DNA of 52,812 nt. Source: Candidatus Cryptobacteroides excrementipullorum. GTDB lineage: Bacteria; Bacteroidota; Bacteroidia; Bacteroidales; UBA932. Within the stretch, counting starts at the first letter, position 1, and each line of letters starts with the position of its first letter. Below, one piece after another: positions 42,013 through 52,200 of this stretch. A program made the position numbers and the translations under genes. The notes beneath the pieces were generated by a model. The model had not been told where the DNA came from and did not search any database. It saw nothing but the letters and a program-made list of their open reading frames with translations. The stretch covers positions 1 to 52,812 of the forward strand of contig JADILZ010000073.1 of assembly GCA_017695065.1 (NCBI GenBank). Reading direction: 5' to 3'.

Positions 42013-43281
42013 ATGATTATAAGACCAGCAAAAAGGACGGAGACGGTAAGGGAATATTACTTTTCCTCCAAACTGAAGGAAATGGAATCCCTGAATGCAG
42101 CAAGGACAGCTGCCGGGGAAGACCGGATAATCAATCTCGGGATAGGTGCTCCCGACGGGATGCCGCCCGCACCTGCAATAGAGGCCCTGGTGGAGTCCGC
42201 TGTGCAGCCGGGCAACCATGCTTATCAGAGCTATATCGGGATACCTGAGCTCAGGGATGCCTTTGCCCGGTGGTACAGGAGGTATTACGGGGTTGAGCTC
42301 GACCCTTCGTCAGAGATACAGCCGCTTGTGGGGTCGAAAGAGGGGATATTGCTCCTTTCCCTTGCCTTTCTTGACGAAGGAGACAAAGTCCTGGTCCCGG
42401 ATCCCGGTTATCCGACATATTCGTCCGCTACCGCTCTTGTACAGGCGACACCGGTGAAATACGACCTGGTGGCTGCCAACGGCTGGCAGCCGGATTTCGA
42501 TGCGCTGGAGAACATGGACCTGACCGGGGTCAAGATGATGTGGACCAATTATCCCAACATGCCTACCGGAGCTCCGGCATCGGAGGAACTGTACCGCAGG
42601 CTGGTGGACTTCGGCCGGAGGCACGGCATAATGATCTGCAATGACAACCCGTACAGTTTTATCCTGTGTCCCAGGCCGCTGTCCATCCTCGCTGTCCCAG
42701 GGGCCAGGGACTGCTGTGTCGAGCTGAATTCCCTCAGCAAGGCACACAACATGTCCGGATGGCGCATAGGCATGGTGGCGGCTTCCCGCGAGGTTGTCGC
42801 CCAGGTGCTGAAGGTCAAGAGCCAGATGGATTCAGGGATGTTCAGGCCTTTGCAGCTTGCGGCAGTGAAAGCGCTGGAGCAGGGGCCTGAATGGTTTGAG
42901 GCGCTCAACGAGGAGTACGCAAGGAGGAAAGCTCTCGCGGGAAGGATATTCGATATCATCGGGGCCGTGTATGACCCTGCCTGCACGGGGCTGTTCCTGT
43001 GGGGTAAGGTAGGGGAGGACAGCCCGGTGCTTGTCAAGCACGTTTCCGGGAACGGACCCTGTTCCGGGGCAGATGATGCATGGTGCACCAGGACGTGCGG
43101 AGAGAAGGTGTCTGACCGGATACTCTATGAAGCAGGGGTATTCATCACCCCTGGGTTCATATTCGGGAAGAACGGCCGCGACTATGTACGTATCTCTCTG
43201 TGTGCCAAGCCCGAGGTCCTGGAAAGTGCAGCAGGGAGGATAGCGGCATTTTTACACTCTAATATAGAAGGAAAGGCATAA
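42013..43281 (+). CDS. Class I/II PLP-dependent aminotransferase (aromatic branch)
   Basis: 422 residues, fold type I aminotransferase. PLP-linked Lys243 in NSLSKAHNMSGWR, N/Y motifs in TNYPNMPTGAP and CNDNPY, GSKEGI near residue 108. It lies 20 bases after pheA and 13 before the dehydrogenase gene, so it most likely transaminates phenylpyruvate and hydroxyphenylpyruvate (or prephenate). A Cys-containing insertion around residues 344-365 (GNGPCSGADDAWCTRTCGEK) is unusual. Confidence 0.85.
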   Translation: MIIRPAKRTETVREYYFSSKLKEMESLNAARTAAGEDRIINLGIGAPDGMPPAPAIEALVESAVQPGNHAYQSYIGIPELRDAFARWYRRYYGVELDPSSEIQPLVGSKEGILLLSLAFLDEGDKVLVPDPGYPTYSSATALVQATPVKYDLVAANGWQPDFDALENMDLTGVKMMWTNYPNMPTGAPASEELYRRLVDFGRRHGIMICNDNPYSFILCPRPLSILAVPGARDCCVELNSLSKAHNMSGWRIGMVAASREVVAQVLKVKSQMDSGMFRPLQLAAVKALEQGPEWFEALNEEYARRKALAGRIFDIIGAVYDPACTGLFLWGKVGEDSPVLVKHVSGNGPCSGADDAWCTRTCGEKVSDRILYEAGVFITPGFIFGKNGRDYVRISLCAKPEVLESAAGRIAAFLHSNIEGKA

Positions 43282-43294
43282 AACTTAAACATAT

Positions 43295-44179
43295 ATGAAA
43301 CGACAGTATGCGATAACAGTTATAGGGCTCGGCCTCATCGGCGGCTCCATGGCCATAGACCTGAGGCGCAGGGGCTTTGCCTCCTCGGTCCGTGGAGTGG
43401 AATCAGATCCGGTCAACGCGGCCGCAGCTGTGAAGATCGGCCTTGTGGACGAGGTCATCCCTTACAGCCTCTGTACGGAAGGCAGCGACATAATAGTGCT
43501 GGCTGTACCTGCGGGGGCGGCAGCGGGTATGCTGCCGGAGATCCTGGACATGCTCTCCATGGAGCAGCGTCATTCCGGAGAGGAAGGTTGCAGGAAGATA
43601 GTGATAGACGTGTGCTCAACCAAGTCAGGGATGGTCAGGGCTGCGGAAGGGCATCCCATGCGCGGACGTTATGTCCCTACGCATCCTATGGCCGGGACTG
43701 AGTATTCGGGACCCTGGGCGGCCATGTCAGGGCTTTTCGACGGCAAGGCATGTGTTATCTGTGACAGCGGACACTCCGACAAGGATGCGGCGGACACGGT
43801 GGAGAAGCTCTACGACACGCTTCACATGAGGACAATTCGCATGGATCCGGACAATCATGATATGCATGCAGCGTACGTCTCTCATATCTCCCATGTCACT
43901 TCATTCGCCCTTGCACTGACAGTCCTGAAACAGGAGCGGAACGACAGGCACATATTCGACCTGGCCTCAGGAGGATTCTCCTCCACAGTCAGGCTGGCCA
44001 AGAGCAGTGCGGATATGTGGGTGCCGATACTTGACCAGAACAGGGACAATGTGCTGGATGTCATCGACACCTACATGGAGGAGATGCAGGCTTTCAGGGA
44101 TGCGATAGCCTCCGGCAACAAACAGGGAATCAGGGAACTGATCAATGAGGCCAACAGGATACGCCGGATAATCAGGTGA
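43295..44179 (+). CDS. tyrA: Prephenate dehydrogenase
   Basis: 294 residues. NAD-binding GLGLIGGS (11-18), then IDVCSTKSGM, PTHPMAGTEYSGP with the prephenate-binding His, and HAAYVSHISHVTSFALA in the helical dimer domain. It converts prephenate to 4-hydroxyphenylpyruvate. Third gene of the operon, under the same attenuator. No ACT domain is present. Confidence 0.93.
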   Translation: MKRQYAITVIGLGLIGGSMAIDLRRRGFASSVRGVESDPVNAAAAVKIGLVDEVIPYSLCTEGSDIIVLAVPAGAAAGMLPEILDMLSMEQRHSGEEGCRKIVIDVCSTKSGMVRAAEGHPMRGRYVPTHPMAGTEYSGPWAAMSGLFDGKACVICDSGHSDKDAADTVEKLYDTLHMRTIRMDPDNHDMHAAYVSHISHVTSFALALTVLKQERNDRHIFDLASGGFSSTVRLAKSSADMWVPILDQNRDNVLDVIDTYMEEMQAFRDAIASGNKQGIRELINEANRIRRIIR

Positions 44180-44269
44180 CACCGGCATGACGGGCTCCGG
44201 CCACTGATGCCTGTAATTTCGGATACTGGTTTTGACATATTGAAAATAATTCGTCGAACTGAAATAAAA

Positions 44270-44399
44270 TAACGTGAATTCGATGAATTTAATTCATTAA
44301 ATTACATCGAATTACCTCTTTTAGGAGCAGGCCGTGGCCTGCGACAGGTCCCCCGGCGAGGGGGAAGGAAGGGGGTGGCGCCCCTTAATAAGGGGCTGT
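44270..44399 (+). repeat. Dispersed repeat, 130-base head segment, copy 1
   Basis: Matches 52682-52812 with only three differences (one added C, two T/C changes) over 130 bases. It begins with an A/T-rich near-palindrome (ATTCGATG-AATTTAA ... TTAAATT-ACATCGAAT) followed by TACCTCTTTT, then a G/C-rich part with runs CCCCC, GGGGG and GGCGCCCCTT. No ORF of its own with coding character. Confidence 0.9.
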
Positions 44400-44587
44400 C
44401 ACGGAGTGACTGGGGTTTAGACAGACAGGATTTCTGTAGCAGGGCCCAACAGGGCCGCACCGGAGCGTCAGCGAGGTTTCCGTCAGGGAAACCGAAGCAG
44501 TGGAGGTGCCGGCGCAGCGAAGCGGAGGCGCATGCCCCGGCGGGGCTGTCACGGAGTGACTGGGGGTGGACAGACAGGATTTCTGTA
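44392..44587 (+). repeat. Composite repeat tail: 47-base unit twice around a hairpin segment
   Basis: A 46-47-base unit starting GGGGCTGTCACGGAGTGACT and ending CAGGATTTCTGTA occurs at 44392-44438 and 44542-44587. It contains GTCAC-GGA-GTGAC, a perfect small hairpin. Between them 44440-44520 carries CAGGGCCGCAC-GGAGCGTCAGCGAGG and a GGTTTCC/GGAAACC hairpin (44475-44493), which recurs inverted at 49052-49122. Confidence 0.8.
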
Positions 44588-44679
44588 AGAAATCCGGTCA
44601 TAAATGATAAAATATTGATTTTTAATATAATATTGTTAAATATAAATACGTCGAACTGACGTTAAAATATAAAAATACT

Positions 44680-45783
44680 ATGGAAAGAAGACTTGAAATA
44701 ACCCCTCTGAGCCAGTGGAATCTTTTTCCGGAGGGGCAGCCGCTTGTGATAGCAGGACCGTGCAGTGCCGAGTCCGAGATACAGGTGATGGAGACAGCAA
44801 GAAGAATCAAGACATTGGGTGTCAATGTCTTCAGGGCGGGTATCTGGAAACCGCGCACTCATCCGAACACTTTTGAGGGTGTAGGGGCTCCGGGCCTGAA
44901 GTGGATGCAGCGGGTAAAGAACGAGCTGGGGATGAAGATATGCACGGAGGTGGCGTGTGAAAGACATGTTTTCGACTGCCTCAAATATGGCGTGGACATG
45001 GTATGGCTCGGGGCGAGGACTACCGCCAACCCTTTCCTTGTCCAGGAAATCGCCGATGCCCTGCGCGATGTGGATATACCTGTGCTTGTGAAGAACCCTG
45101 TAAGTCCGGACCTTGACCTGTGGATAGGGGCGCTGGAGCGACTCAACCAGTCCGGCATTAAGAAGATAGGGGTCATCCACAGGGGCTTCTCCACTTTTGA
45201 GAAGATACCGTACAGGAACTCCCCGGAGTGGCAGATAGCCATAGAGCTCAGAAGCCGTTACCCGCAGCTCCCGTTCTTCTGCGACCCGAGCCACATGGCT
45301 GGAAGTACAAAGTATATCGAGGAGATCTCACAGAGGTCGCTGGACCTGGGCCTTGACGGTCTTATGATAGAGACACACTGCGATCCTTCATGCGCCCTGA
45401 GCGATGCCAGGCAGCAGCTTACACCGGAGGAACTCGGGACCATGCTCGGCAGGCTCGTGGTAAGGAAATCAGATTCCGACAGCCCTGAATACAAGGAGAA
45501 CATAGACCAGCTCAGAGCGAAGATAGATGTCATTGACGAGAGCATACTCTACACACTGGCTTCCAGGATGAAGATAAGCAGGCAGATAGGAGAGTACAAG
45601 AAGAAGAACAACATAGCCATCCTCCAGACCTCGCGCTGGGATTCGCTTCTCGAGAAAGTGATTGCGAAAGGGGCGGAATACGGACTTTCAGAGAAGTTTG
45701 TCACCACTCTTTTCAATGCCATACATGACGCTTCTGTCAGCGAGCAGAACGCTATCCTCGGAGAGCAGCATCCAGAACAGTAA
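44680..45783 (+). CDS. DAHP synthase fused to chorismate mutase
   Basis: 367 residues. Residues 1-265: class I-beta DAHP synthase (IAGPCSAES, FRAGIWKPRTHPNTFEGVG, KNPVSPD, CDPSHMAGS, IETHCDPS). Residues 275-360: AroQ-type chorismate mutase (LRAKIDVIDESILYTLASRMKIS, IGEYKKKN). It both starts the shikimate route (PEP plus erythrose-4-phosphate) and makes prephenate; fused mutases often serve as the allosteric sensor. It ends inside the convergent lpxK gene (32-base overlap). Whether the attenuator reaches it is unknown. Confidence 0.93.
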   Translation: MERRLEITPLSQWNLFPEGQPLVIAGPCSAESEIQVMETARRIKTLGVNVFRAGIWKPRTHPNTFEGVGAPGLKWMQRVKNELGMKICTEVACERHVFDCLKYGVDMVWLGARTTANPFLVQEIADALRDVDIPVLVKNPVSPDLDLWIGALERLNQSGIKKIGVIHRGFSTFEKIPYRNSPEWQIAIELRSRYPQLPFFCDPSHMAGSTKYIEEISQRSLDLGLDGLMIETHCDPSCALSDARQQLTPEELGTMLGRLVVRKSDSDSPEYKENIDQLRAKIDVIDESILYTLASRMKISRQIGEYKKKNNIAILQTSRWDSLLEKVIAKGAEYGLSEKFVTTLFNAIHDASVSEQNAILGEQHPEQ

Positions 45784-46885
45784 TAAAACGACGGCGCTCC
45801 TCTTCAGTGATGAAATCCACGGTGATAGGTATCCGGAACAGCCGTTTCCTGAGCGTTCCGGATATTTTTTTGCAGTCCAGCATCCTCTGGCTGTCCTTTT
45901 CAGTGGTGACAAGCACTGCAGTAGGGTAGTCTGCGGCAGCTTTCTCCAGGAGGCGTATATCCTTGCCGGAGAAACTGTGGTGGTCAGGAAATGACATTTT
46001 CTTCACTATCCTGTATGTGTCGCTCAAGTACATGACCATGGGCTTGTCGTTGGCTATGCCAGTTACTACCACAGCTTGTCTGGCGTATGCGTACCTGTGT
46101 TCTCCCTCGGGGAAGAAAGTCTCTATGCTGCAGTATTTTATCTTTGTGAAGAATATGCTGACAGCCTTTCCGTCCGGAGTCCTTGCCATGCTTGTCTGCG
46201 GGTCGAAATCCTTCAGACGCAGCTCTGCTGCGCATTTCGCCTTGTCCTGGTCGTCTATGTATGCCGGACATTTCGTCACCACCAGTATGTCAGCGCTGTA
46301 TATCCGTTCAGGAAGGTCCCTGAGACTGCCTGCGGGCAGGAGATGGTCTTTGAAGACAGGACGGCTATAGTCCATCAGCACAATCGATACATCCGGTTTC
46401 AGGGCCCTGTACTGGAAAGCATCGTCGAGTATCACGATGTCCTGCGGGGCCATGTCCTTGTCCCTGCATTTCCTTGCTTTCTTCGATGTGTGCAGCTTTT
46501 CCGGATGCTGCAGGAAGCTGCAGCCCTCGATACGGTCCTTGTCCACCGCCACTGTCACCTGCGGGAATTTCCTCTTTATCTGGAGAGGTTCGTCCCCGAA
46601 GTCGGCTGCGGTCCCATCAGGAGTCACCTGCTGGAACCCTTTTGTCTTGCGCCTGTACCCCCTTGACAGGACCGCTATCTTCTTGTCCGACCAGTATCCG
46701 TGCTGAAGAAGCATCCTTACCAGCATTTCGGTATGAGGTGTCTTGCCTGTCCCGCCTACCGTCACGTTCCCCACCGAAACAGTAGGGATCCCCGCCCGGC
46801 AGCTTTTCTTCAATCCTTTGTCATACAGAAAGTTTCTGAATTTCAGCGTCAGATAATACGGCGCAAGAATGAACTTATCAACCAT
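45752..46885 (-). CDS. lpxK: Tetraacyldisaccharide 4'-kinase
   Basis: 377 residues. N-terminal membrane-associated helix (FILAPYYLTLKFRNFLYDKG), Walker A VGNVTVGGTGKTPHTEML (about 37-54), DDAFQYRAL and TEKD near the C-terminus. It phosphorylates the lipid A disaccharide at the inner membrane. It overlaps the end of the DAHP synthase gene on the other strand. Confidence 0.93.
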   Translation of the reverse strand: MVDKFILAPYYLTLKFRNFLYDKGLKKSCRAGIPTVSVGNVTVGGTGKTPHTEMLVRMLLQHGYWSDKKIAVLSRGYRRKTKGFQQVTPDGTAADFGDEPLQIKRKFPQVTVAVDKDRIEGCSFLQHPEKLHTSKKARKCRDKDMAPQDIVILDDAFQYRALKPDVSIVLMDYSRPVFKDHLLPAGSLRDLPERIYSADILVVTKCPAYIDDQDKAKCAAELRLKDFDPQTSMARTPDGKAVSIFFTKIKYCSIETFFPEGEHRYAYARQAVVVTGIANDKPMVMYLSDTYRIVKKMSFPDHHSFSGKDIRLLEKAAADYPTAVLVTTEKDSQRMLDCKKISGTLRKRLFRIPITVDFITEEERRRFITVLDAALRG

Positions 46886-47031
46886 CGTGCATCAGATTTT
46901 GAACGCAAATATAGTGATAAATTCTTCTGGCTTATGGCGGATTCGGTAATCTGTCGCAGGTAATGGTCCTGCTCCGGAAAAAATATTTACCTTTACTAGC
47001 AGAAACAGTGTTGTCTCCCGGAGGATATGGA

Positions 47032-47772
47032 ATGATATATATCGAGAAAGTCATAAATGACAGGCCGGAGGCCGAAAGGTCGGAATATCCGTACAGTATC
47101 CCGGTAATCAAGGAATTGTATGAATTGGAGTTCCGTAAAAGCATCACATTCATTACAGGGGAGAACGGTACAGGGAAATCCACTTTGATAGAGGCCATAG
47201 CTATCAGTGCGGGCTTCAATCCCGAAGGCGGAAGCATATATATGAATTACAGCACATACGACACTCATTCCTCTTTGTACAATGACATCCGGCTAGTGAG
47301 GGCTGCACGACGGAACAGGGACGGTTATTTCCTTAGGGCGGAGAGTTTCTATAATGTGGCAAGCGAAACGGACAGGATTTCAGATAGGAACCAGCTCGCA
47401 AGAAACTACGGCGGCAGTTTGCATGGACGTTCTCATGGAGAAGGATTCCTGGCCCTTGTCATGAACAGGATGAACGGAAATGGCCTCTATATCCTTGATG
47501 AGCCGGAATCCGCCCTGTCTGTAACGAGCCAGCTGCAGTTTCTTGTGAAGATGAAGGAACTGGTGGACAATAAATCTCAGTTCATCATTGCGACACATTC
47601 GCCGATACTGCTGGCCTATCCGGATGCCGATATTTATGTGATTACTGATAAAGGACTGACCCTGTCCGAGTATGAAGAAACGGAACAATACAGGCTTACG
47701 AAGTACTTCATTTCCAATTACCGTAAGGTGATAGCCGGCCTCATGGATGACAGGCCGGATCATTGCCCGTAA
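47032..47772 (+). CDS. Small ABC-type AAA ATPase (COG3910-like)
   Basis: 246 residues from the ATG at 47032, chosen because GGAGGA stands 7-12 bases upstream, one of the few clear Shine-Dalgarno sequences here; the frame opens earlier at 46963. Walker A GENGTGKS (about 43-50), an ABC-like GGSLHGRSHGEGF signature area, Walker B YILDEPESALS and switch His in ATHSPILLAYPDA. No membrane or substrate domain. Such stand-alone ATPases are often encoded by accessory genes; the role is unknown. The stop overlaps the convergent dusB end by 13 bases. Confidence 0.85.
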   Translation: MIYIEKVINDRPEAERSEYPYSIPVIKELYELEFRKSITFITGENGTGKSTLIEAIAISAGFNPEGGSIYMNYSTYDTHSSLYNDIRLVRAARRNRDGYFLRAESFYNVASETDRISDRNQLARNYGGSLHGRSHGEGFLALVMNRMNGNGLYILDEPESALSVTSQLQFLVKMKELVDNKSQFIIATHSPILLAYPDADIYVITDKGLTLSEYEETEQYRLTKYFISNYRKVIAGLMDDRPDHCP

Positions 47773-48794
47773 ACGGATACGGCGGCAGGGGCGTCGGCAT
47801 CTCCCCAGCGGTCTGCCACATAATCGAGAGTGGCGTATATCTCCCGGGGGTCGTTGAGGGTTACGAGTTTCAGGCGGGTCTCCTTGAAGTCCGGAAGGCC
47901 CTTGAAGTAGCATGAAAGGTGGCGGCGCATTTCCAGTACACCTACCCTTTCACCCTTGAACTCCAGGGATTTGGACAGGTGCTCCTTGGCCAGTGCCACA
48001 CGCTCCCGCACTCCCATCTGCGGCAGTATTTCCCCGGTCTGCAGGTAATGCTTTATTTCCCGGAAAATCCACGGATGCCCGTATGTGGCCCTGCCTATCA
48101 TGATGCCGTCCACACCGTAGCGGTCGAACGCCTCCCCGGCCTTCTGCGGGGAGTTGATGTCCCCGTTGCCTATTATCGGGATGTGCATGCGGGGGTTCTC
48201 CTTGATTTTCCCTATCAGGGTCCAGTCGGCTTCTCCGGTGTACATCTGGCAGCGTGTCCGTCCGTGTACGGTAAGTGCCTGTATGCCCGCATCCTGCAGA
48301 CGCTCGGCGAGCTCCACGATGATTTTCGAGTTTTCGTCCCAGCCCAGGCGGGTCTTTACGGTGACTGGCAGCTTCACCGCGTCCACCACCATGCGGGTGA
48401 TCTGGACCATCTTGTCCGGTTCTTTCATCATCCCGGACCCTGCCCCGCGCCTGGCTATCTTGCTGACCGGGCAGCCGAAATTTATGTCCACCAGGTCCGC
48501 TCCGTGCCCTCCCGCGATGCGGGCCGCGTCTTCCGCCATCCTGGCGGCGTCGACCATTGCCTCCGGGATGTTGCCGTATATCTGGATGCCTATCGGGGCC
48601 TCGTAGTCATAGGTCACGAGCTTGGCGAGGGACTTCTTCGCGTCACGTATCAGCCCGTCGGATGATATGAATTCCGTGTACATCATGTCCGCGCCGAATT
48701 TCTTGCACACGAAGCGGAAGGATGCGTCTGTCACATCCTCCATCGGAGCGAGGAAAAGGGGCTTGTCGCCGAGGTCTATGTTGCCTATCTTCAT
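47760..48794 (-). CDS. dusB: tRNA-dihydrouridine synthase
   Basis: 344 residues, DusB-like. FMN-binding TIM barrel with LAPMEDVTDASFR, YTEFISSDGL, INFGCPVSKIARRGAGSGMM (catalytic Cys in GCP), VKTRLGW, VHGRTR and GNGDI, then the helical C-terminal RNA-binding domain. It reduces U to dihydrouridine in tRNA. The final 13 bases overlap the ATPase gene. Confidence 0.95.
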   Translation of the reverse strand: MKIGNIDLGDKPLFLAPMEDVTDASFRFVCKKFGADMMYTEFISSDGLIRDAKKSLAKLVTYDYEAPIGIQIYGNIPEAMVDAARMAEDAARIAGGHGADLVDINFGCPVSKIARRGAGSGMMKEPDKMVQITRMVVDAVKLPVTVKTRLGWDENSKIIVELAERLQDAGIQALTVHGRTRCQMYTGEADWTLIGKIKENPRMHIPIIGNGDINSPQKAGEAFDRYGVDGIMIGRATYGHPWIFREIKHYLQTGEILPQMGVRERVALAKEHLSKSLEFKGERVGVLEMRRHLSCYFKGLPDFKETRLKLVTLNDPREIYATLDYVADRWGDADAPAAVSVYGQ

Positions 48795-48938
48795 CTGGAT
48801 GCAGTGTCTGGATTATTTCCTGGCCGGCTCTTGCCGGCAATTCTGCCGCAAAAATACTAAAATACCGTCACTGTGTTATAACCTTCCGAGGTGATTTTTA
48901 CATATTTTTCTCAATGTCAATTAGTTGGCTTTATTTGC

Positions 48939-48978
48939 ATTCTCCCAGTCCAGTGTTTCAGGACGGGACTGGGAGAAT
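48939..48978. repeat. Inverted repeat with 13-base arms
   Basis: ATTCTCCCAGTCC (48939-48951) and GGACTGGGAGAAT (48966-48978) pair perfectly around a 14-base loop. It lies between divergent dusB and the S41/thioredoxin gene. No T-run follows. Could be an RNA hairpin or protein site. Confidence 0.5.
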
Positions 48979-49051
48979 ATTGGTTTGGGTAATCTCTTGA
49001 TATTTAGAGTGGTATGCTTTTGTTGCCTTTTTCGGTCAATGTAGTGCTCCG

Positions 49052-49122
49052 CCGGCACCTGCGCTGCTTCGGTTCCCGGCCGGGAACCTCGCTGACGCTC
49101 CTGTGCGGCCCTGACGGGCCTG
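49052..49122 (-). repeat. Inverted partial copy of the composite repeat
   Basis: The reverse strand matches 44440-44520 at roughly 85% by eye, including GGAGCGTCAGCGAGG and AACCGAAGCAG. The hairpin here is a perfect palindrome GGTTCCCGGCCGGGAACC (49072-49089). Against copy 1 (GGTTTCC/GGAAACC) a T-A pair became C-G, so pairing is kept. Confidence 0.75.
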
Positions 49123-49227
49123 GCTGCCATGTATGGGGTTCCGTGCTGTTGCGGATGTGGGGAGAAGCTGGAAAGCCTTGGAAATGTGGCGGATAAACAG
49201 TATAATTGTACAAATAACAAGCCGCTT

Positions 49228-52200
49228 ATGAAAACTGTACATCTTTGCGCCGCGGCCATCGCCCTCCTGGCGCCCCTCACCCTTACCGCAGAACCGTCAC
49301 CGGAGCCTTGGCTCTGGCCCGTATCCGGACAGTCCTCAGGAGAGGGACTCCTCTATGTCCCGCAGCAGTACATCGGGGACGAACTTGTATTCAATGAACT
49401 TTTTATCGGGGTCGCCCCCGGCACAGTGATTGTGGCCCCGGCGGACGGGACCCTGGACGCTTTCCATGTGGGATACAGCACTACATTGAGTTCGAGCGTC
49501 TCTTTCCGCGAGGAAGGCGACACCTTCAATGCCCTGCTCAGTAAATTCAGGAGTGCAGAGAACCTCAAGGTGCCGCCAAGATATGTGACAGGGACGATGG
49601 GGATAGCACTGCCGGACGGAAGGAAGATATGGCTGCAGGGCATAGAAGGCGATGTCAAGTTCAAGACGGGGATGAAAATCAGCCGTGGAGACACGCTCGG
49701 GGTCAGCGGCTGGGCCTACAAAGGGATAGCGGAGCCGCACATCTGCATATCAGTATCCACCAGGAAAGGGACCTCGGACGACCCGATGACCCCGTTCGGC
49801 CTGGAGACCACCTTCGAGGCCCCGGGTGAGTTCAAGATACCGGAGACACTCACGGCGGAACAGGCGGCGGAAGACTTCGGCATCCTCATGGACTCGTACC
49901 GCGAAGCCTACCCGTCTCTGTACGATGTGGTGAGCAGGGAAGAACTTGCGGCGTTCGACTCGCTGAAGCGGGAAGAGATGAAAGACGGATGTACATATAC
50001 GGATTTCAGGAAGATTGTGGGACAGAGCGCCGCCCTTGTGCATGACAGCCACCTTGCAGTGAAGACCCCGTATCCTGATACCGGGCAGGACTTTCGCATG
50101 CCGAACATTTTCCCGGGGAAGATAGGGGATTCCCTCGTTGTCGTCAGAGTCGTCCCGGGATACGAGAAATATCTGAGGAAACGGATTGTCTCCATAAACG
50201 GGGTTCCGGCGCAAGAGCGCATAAAGGAACTCGAGAATCACTTTACAGGCGGCTACGATGCCGACAGCAGGAGTTATCTCGATTATTTCATGGCAGTGGC
50301 ATGGAACTATTATTTCGCTGACAGTCCGGAAGAGCTCGAGACATTGGGAACCACTCATTTCGTCTTTTCCGACGGAGAGGAACTGCATGACAGGCCCATC
50401 CCGAGGCGACAGTTCATCCGTAAAGGCTGGACCCCCAAGACCACCCTTGACCTTGACTATGTCCACAGGGAGTATGTCAAATACCGGGAAAGCCCTTATG
50501 TGTTTGATATACTGAACGATTCCACCGCATATTTCGGTCTCTCTACCTTCGTCCTGGACGATGTACAGATAGAGGCTCTTGCCGATTCTGTGAAGAAATA
50601 TTCGCATTATCCTTATATGGTCATAGACATGAGGAACAATGCCGGGGGTAATGTCGAAGTCATTGACCGTCTTCTCGGGTGGTTCCTAGACAAGCCTTCC
50701 GTCCCTCTGGACGGCTATGCCAAGGTGAACAAGACAGGAGGTTTCGAATGTTTCAAGTGGAGCCTGAACTATTCGGCCGATATGGAGATATTCCCGGAGT
50801 TCGTCCCGGAGGAGGGCAAGGACGGCTTCTACAGCCGCGGCGAAAGCAAGGTCATCATGCCGGATTCCCTTCTCAACTATACCGGGAAACTCTATGTCCT
50901 GACCGATGAGACTTCGGTATCGGCCGCAACGATATTCCCTGCAACCCTCGTCCGTAACCACCGGGCGGTCACTGTGGGCAGGGAGACCCGCAGCGGATAC
51001 CATTTCATGACGGCATTGAGGTTCGCGGACATCCGTCTGCCCAATTCCGGGATCGTGGTCAGGATCCCTCTTGTGAAAGAGGTGTTCGACGAGACCGTGA
51101 CGGAGAGGACTCCGGCGGGGAGGGGGCTGCTGCCCGACTACCCGGTTCCGCTGTCTTACGAGGAGGTGTTCACAGCGGAGAACGACATTGTGCTTGAGCA
51201 CGCCCTTGACCTTATCGCCGAAGGCAGATATCTGGGGGACAATCCTTTTGCCGAGGCGGACGCTTTGAAGGCAGAGAAAGGCGGAGGCAGGACTCTGGTT
51301 GTGGTGATCGCTGCAGCAGCGGTGTGCCTTGCGGTGCTGGCGGCCGTCTTCTTGAGGCGCAGGAAGAATCTGAGCGGGACTGCGGGGATAATGCTGCTGT
51401 GCCTGGCCCTGCTGCTCCCGCTCGCCGGATGCTCCGGGAACAAGGGTGTCTATACCGTGAACGGCAATGTGCGGACACTCCCCGACAGCACCTGTCTGCT
51501 GCTTTACCGCCTGACTGATGACGGCTATCTGTCCGCAGTCGATACGGCCTATTCGCTGTCAGGAAGGTTCACCCTTTCGTGCCCGCTCGACTCCGCTGCG
51601 GAAATGAGGCTGCTGAGCCGGGATCTCAACTCGATGCTCCTCACCCTTTACGCCGAGCCCGGGAAGACCGCTTCTGTGAGCGGGAGCGACAATTTCCTGT
51701 TCACCTGGAATGTCCGGAGCAATGTCCCTTTACAGAAAGAGGCCGAGCGGTACAAGGACAATGTCAGGGCGGAGTACCGGAGGCTCCAGATGCTCGACGC
51801 CAGGGAGGACTCCATTTATACGGAATTGCGCAAGAATCCTGGCGTACCTTTCGACACGGCCGCCGTACGCAGGCAGGCTGCCGCGATAGAGCATGAGGCC
51901 GACAGTCTCGACTTTGTTATCTATGACAGGACTCTTGATCTGTTTGAAAAATCCTCTGTATCAGATATATACTTCGACAGACTTTCGGACATAGCCATGA
52001 TGATAGGTTATTATCCGGACAAGTACGGGGTTTTGCGGGAGAAGGCGCTGGACAGGTACGGGAGGCTGCCGGACGGGTACAGGGACTGTCCCGAAGGGAA
52101 GGAAGTGTACCAGTATCTGTCCGTCGAGAAGAGGGTCAAGCCGGGCGACAGGTTCGTGGACGGTGAGTTCGCCGATATCGGCGGAGGCACCCGCACCATA

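Larger units (their letters stand above)
44180..44679. other. Non-coding gap filled by a composite repeat
   Basis: 500 bases between tyrA and the DAHP synthase gene. The first 90 and last 90 bases are A/T-rich and plain; 44270-44587 is the dispersed repeat described separately. No gene, tRNA or clear promoter box is visible, though the A/T-rich 44620-44679 stretch could promote the downstream gene. The gap may separate DAHP synthase from the attenuated operon. Confidence 0.6.
48795..49227. other. Gap between dusB and the S41/thioredoxin gene
   Basis: 433 bases without a gene. It holds a small GCCGGC/GCCGGC hairpin (48823-48838), a 13-base-arm hairpin (48939-48978) and an inverted partial copy of the composite repeat (49052-49122). 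The frame of the next gene is open back to 49129 but that stretch is repeat sequence. Confidence 0.6.

Noticed and set aside
44270..44587. Composite repeat as an insertion sequence or tRNA/rRNA remnant
   Set aside because: No transposase ORF, no terminal inverted repeats at its ends, and no tRNA-like TPsiC or anticodon arm.
47919..48665. 248-codon plus-strand ORF opposite dusB
   Set aside because: Antisense to dusB, which has all its motifs; no domain in the opposite frame.
49129..49227. Earlier start for the S41/thioredoxin gene
   Set aside because: This stretch comes right after repeat DNA, encodes no signal peptide, and the signal peptide begins at 49228.
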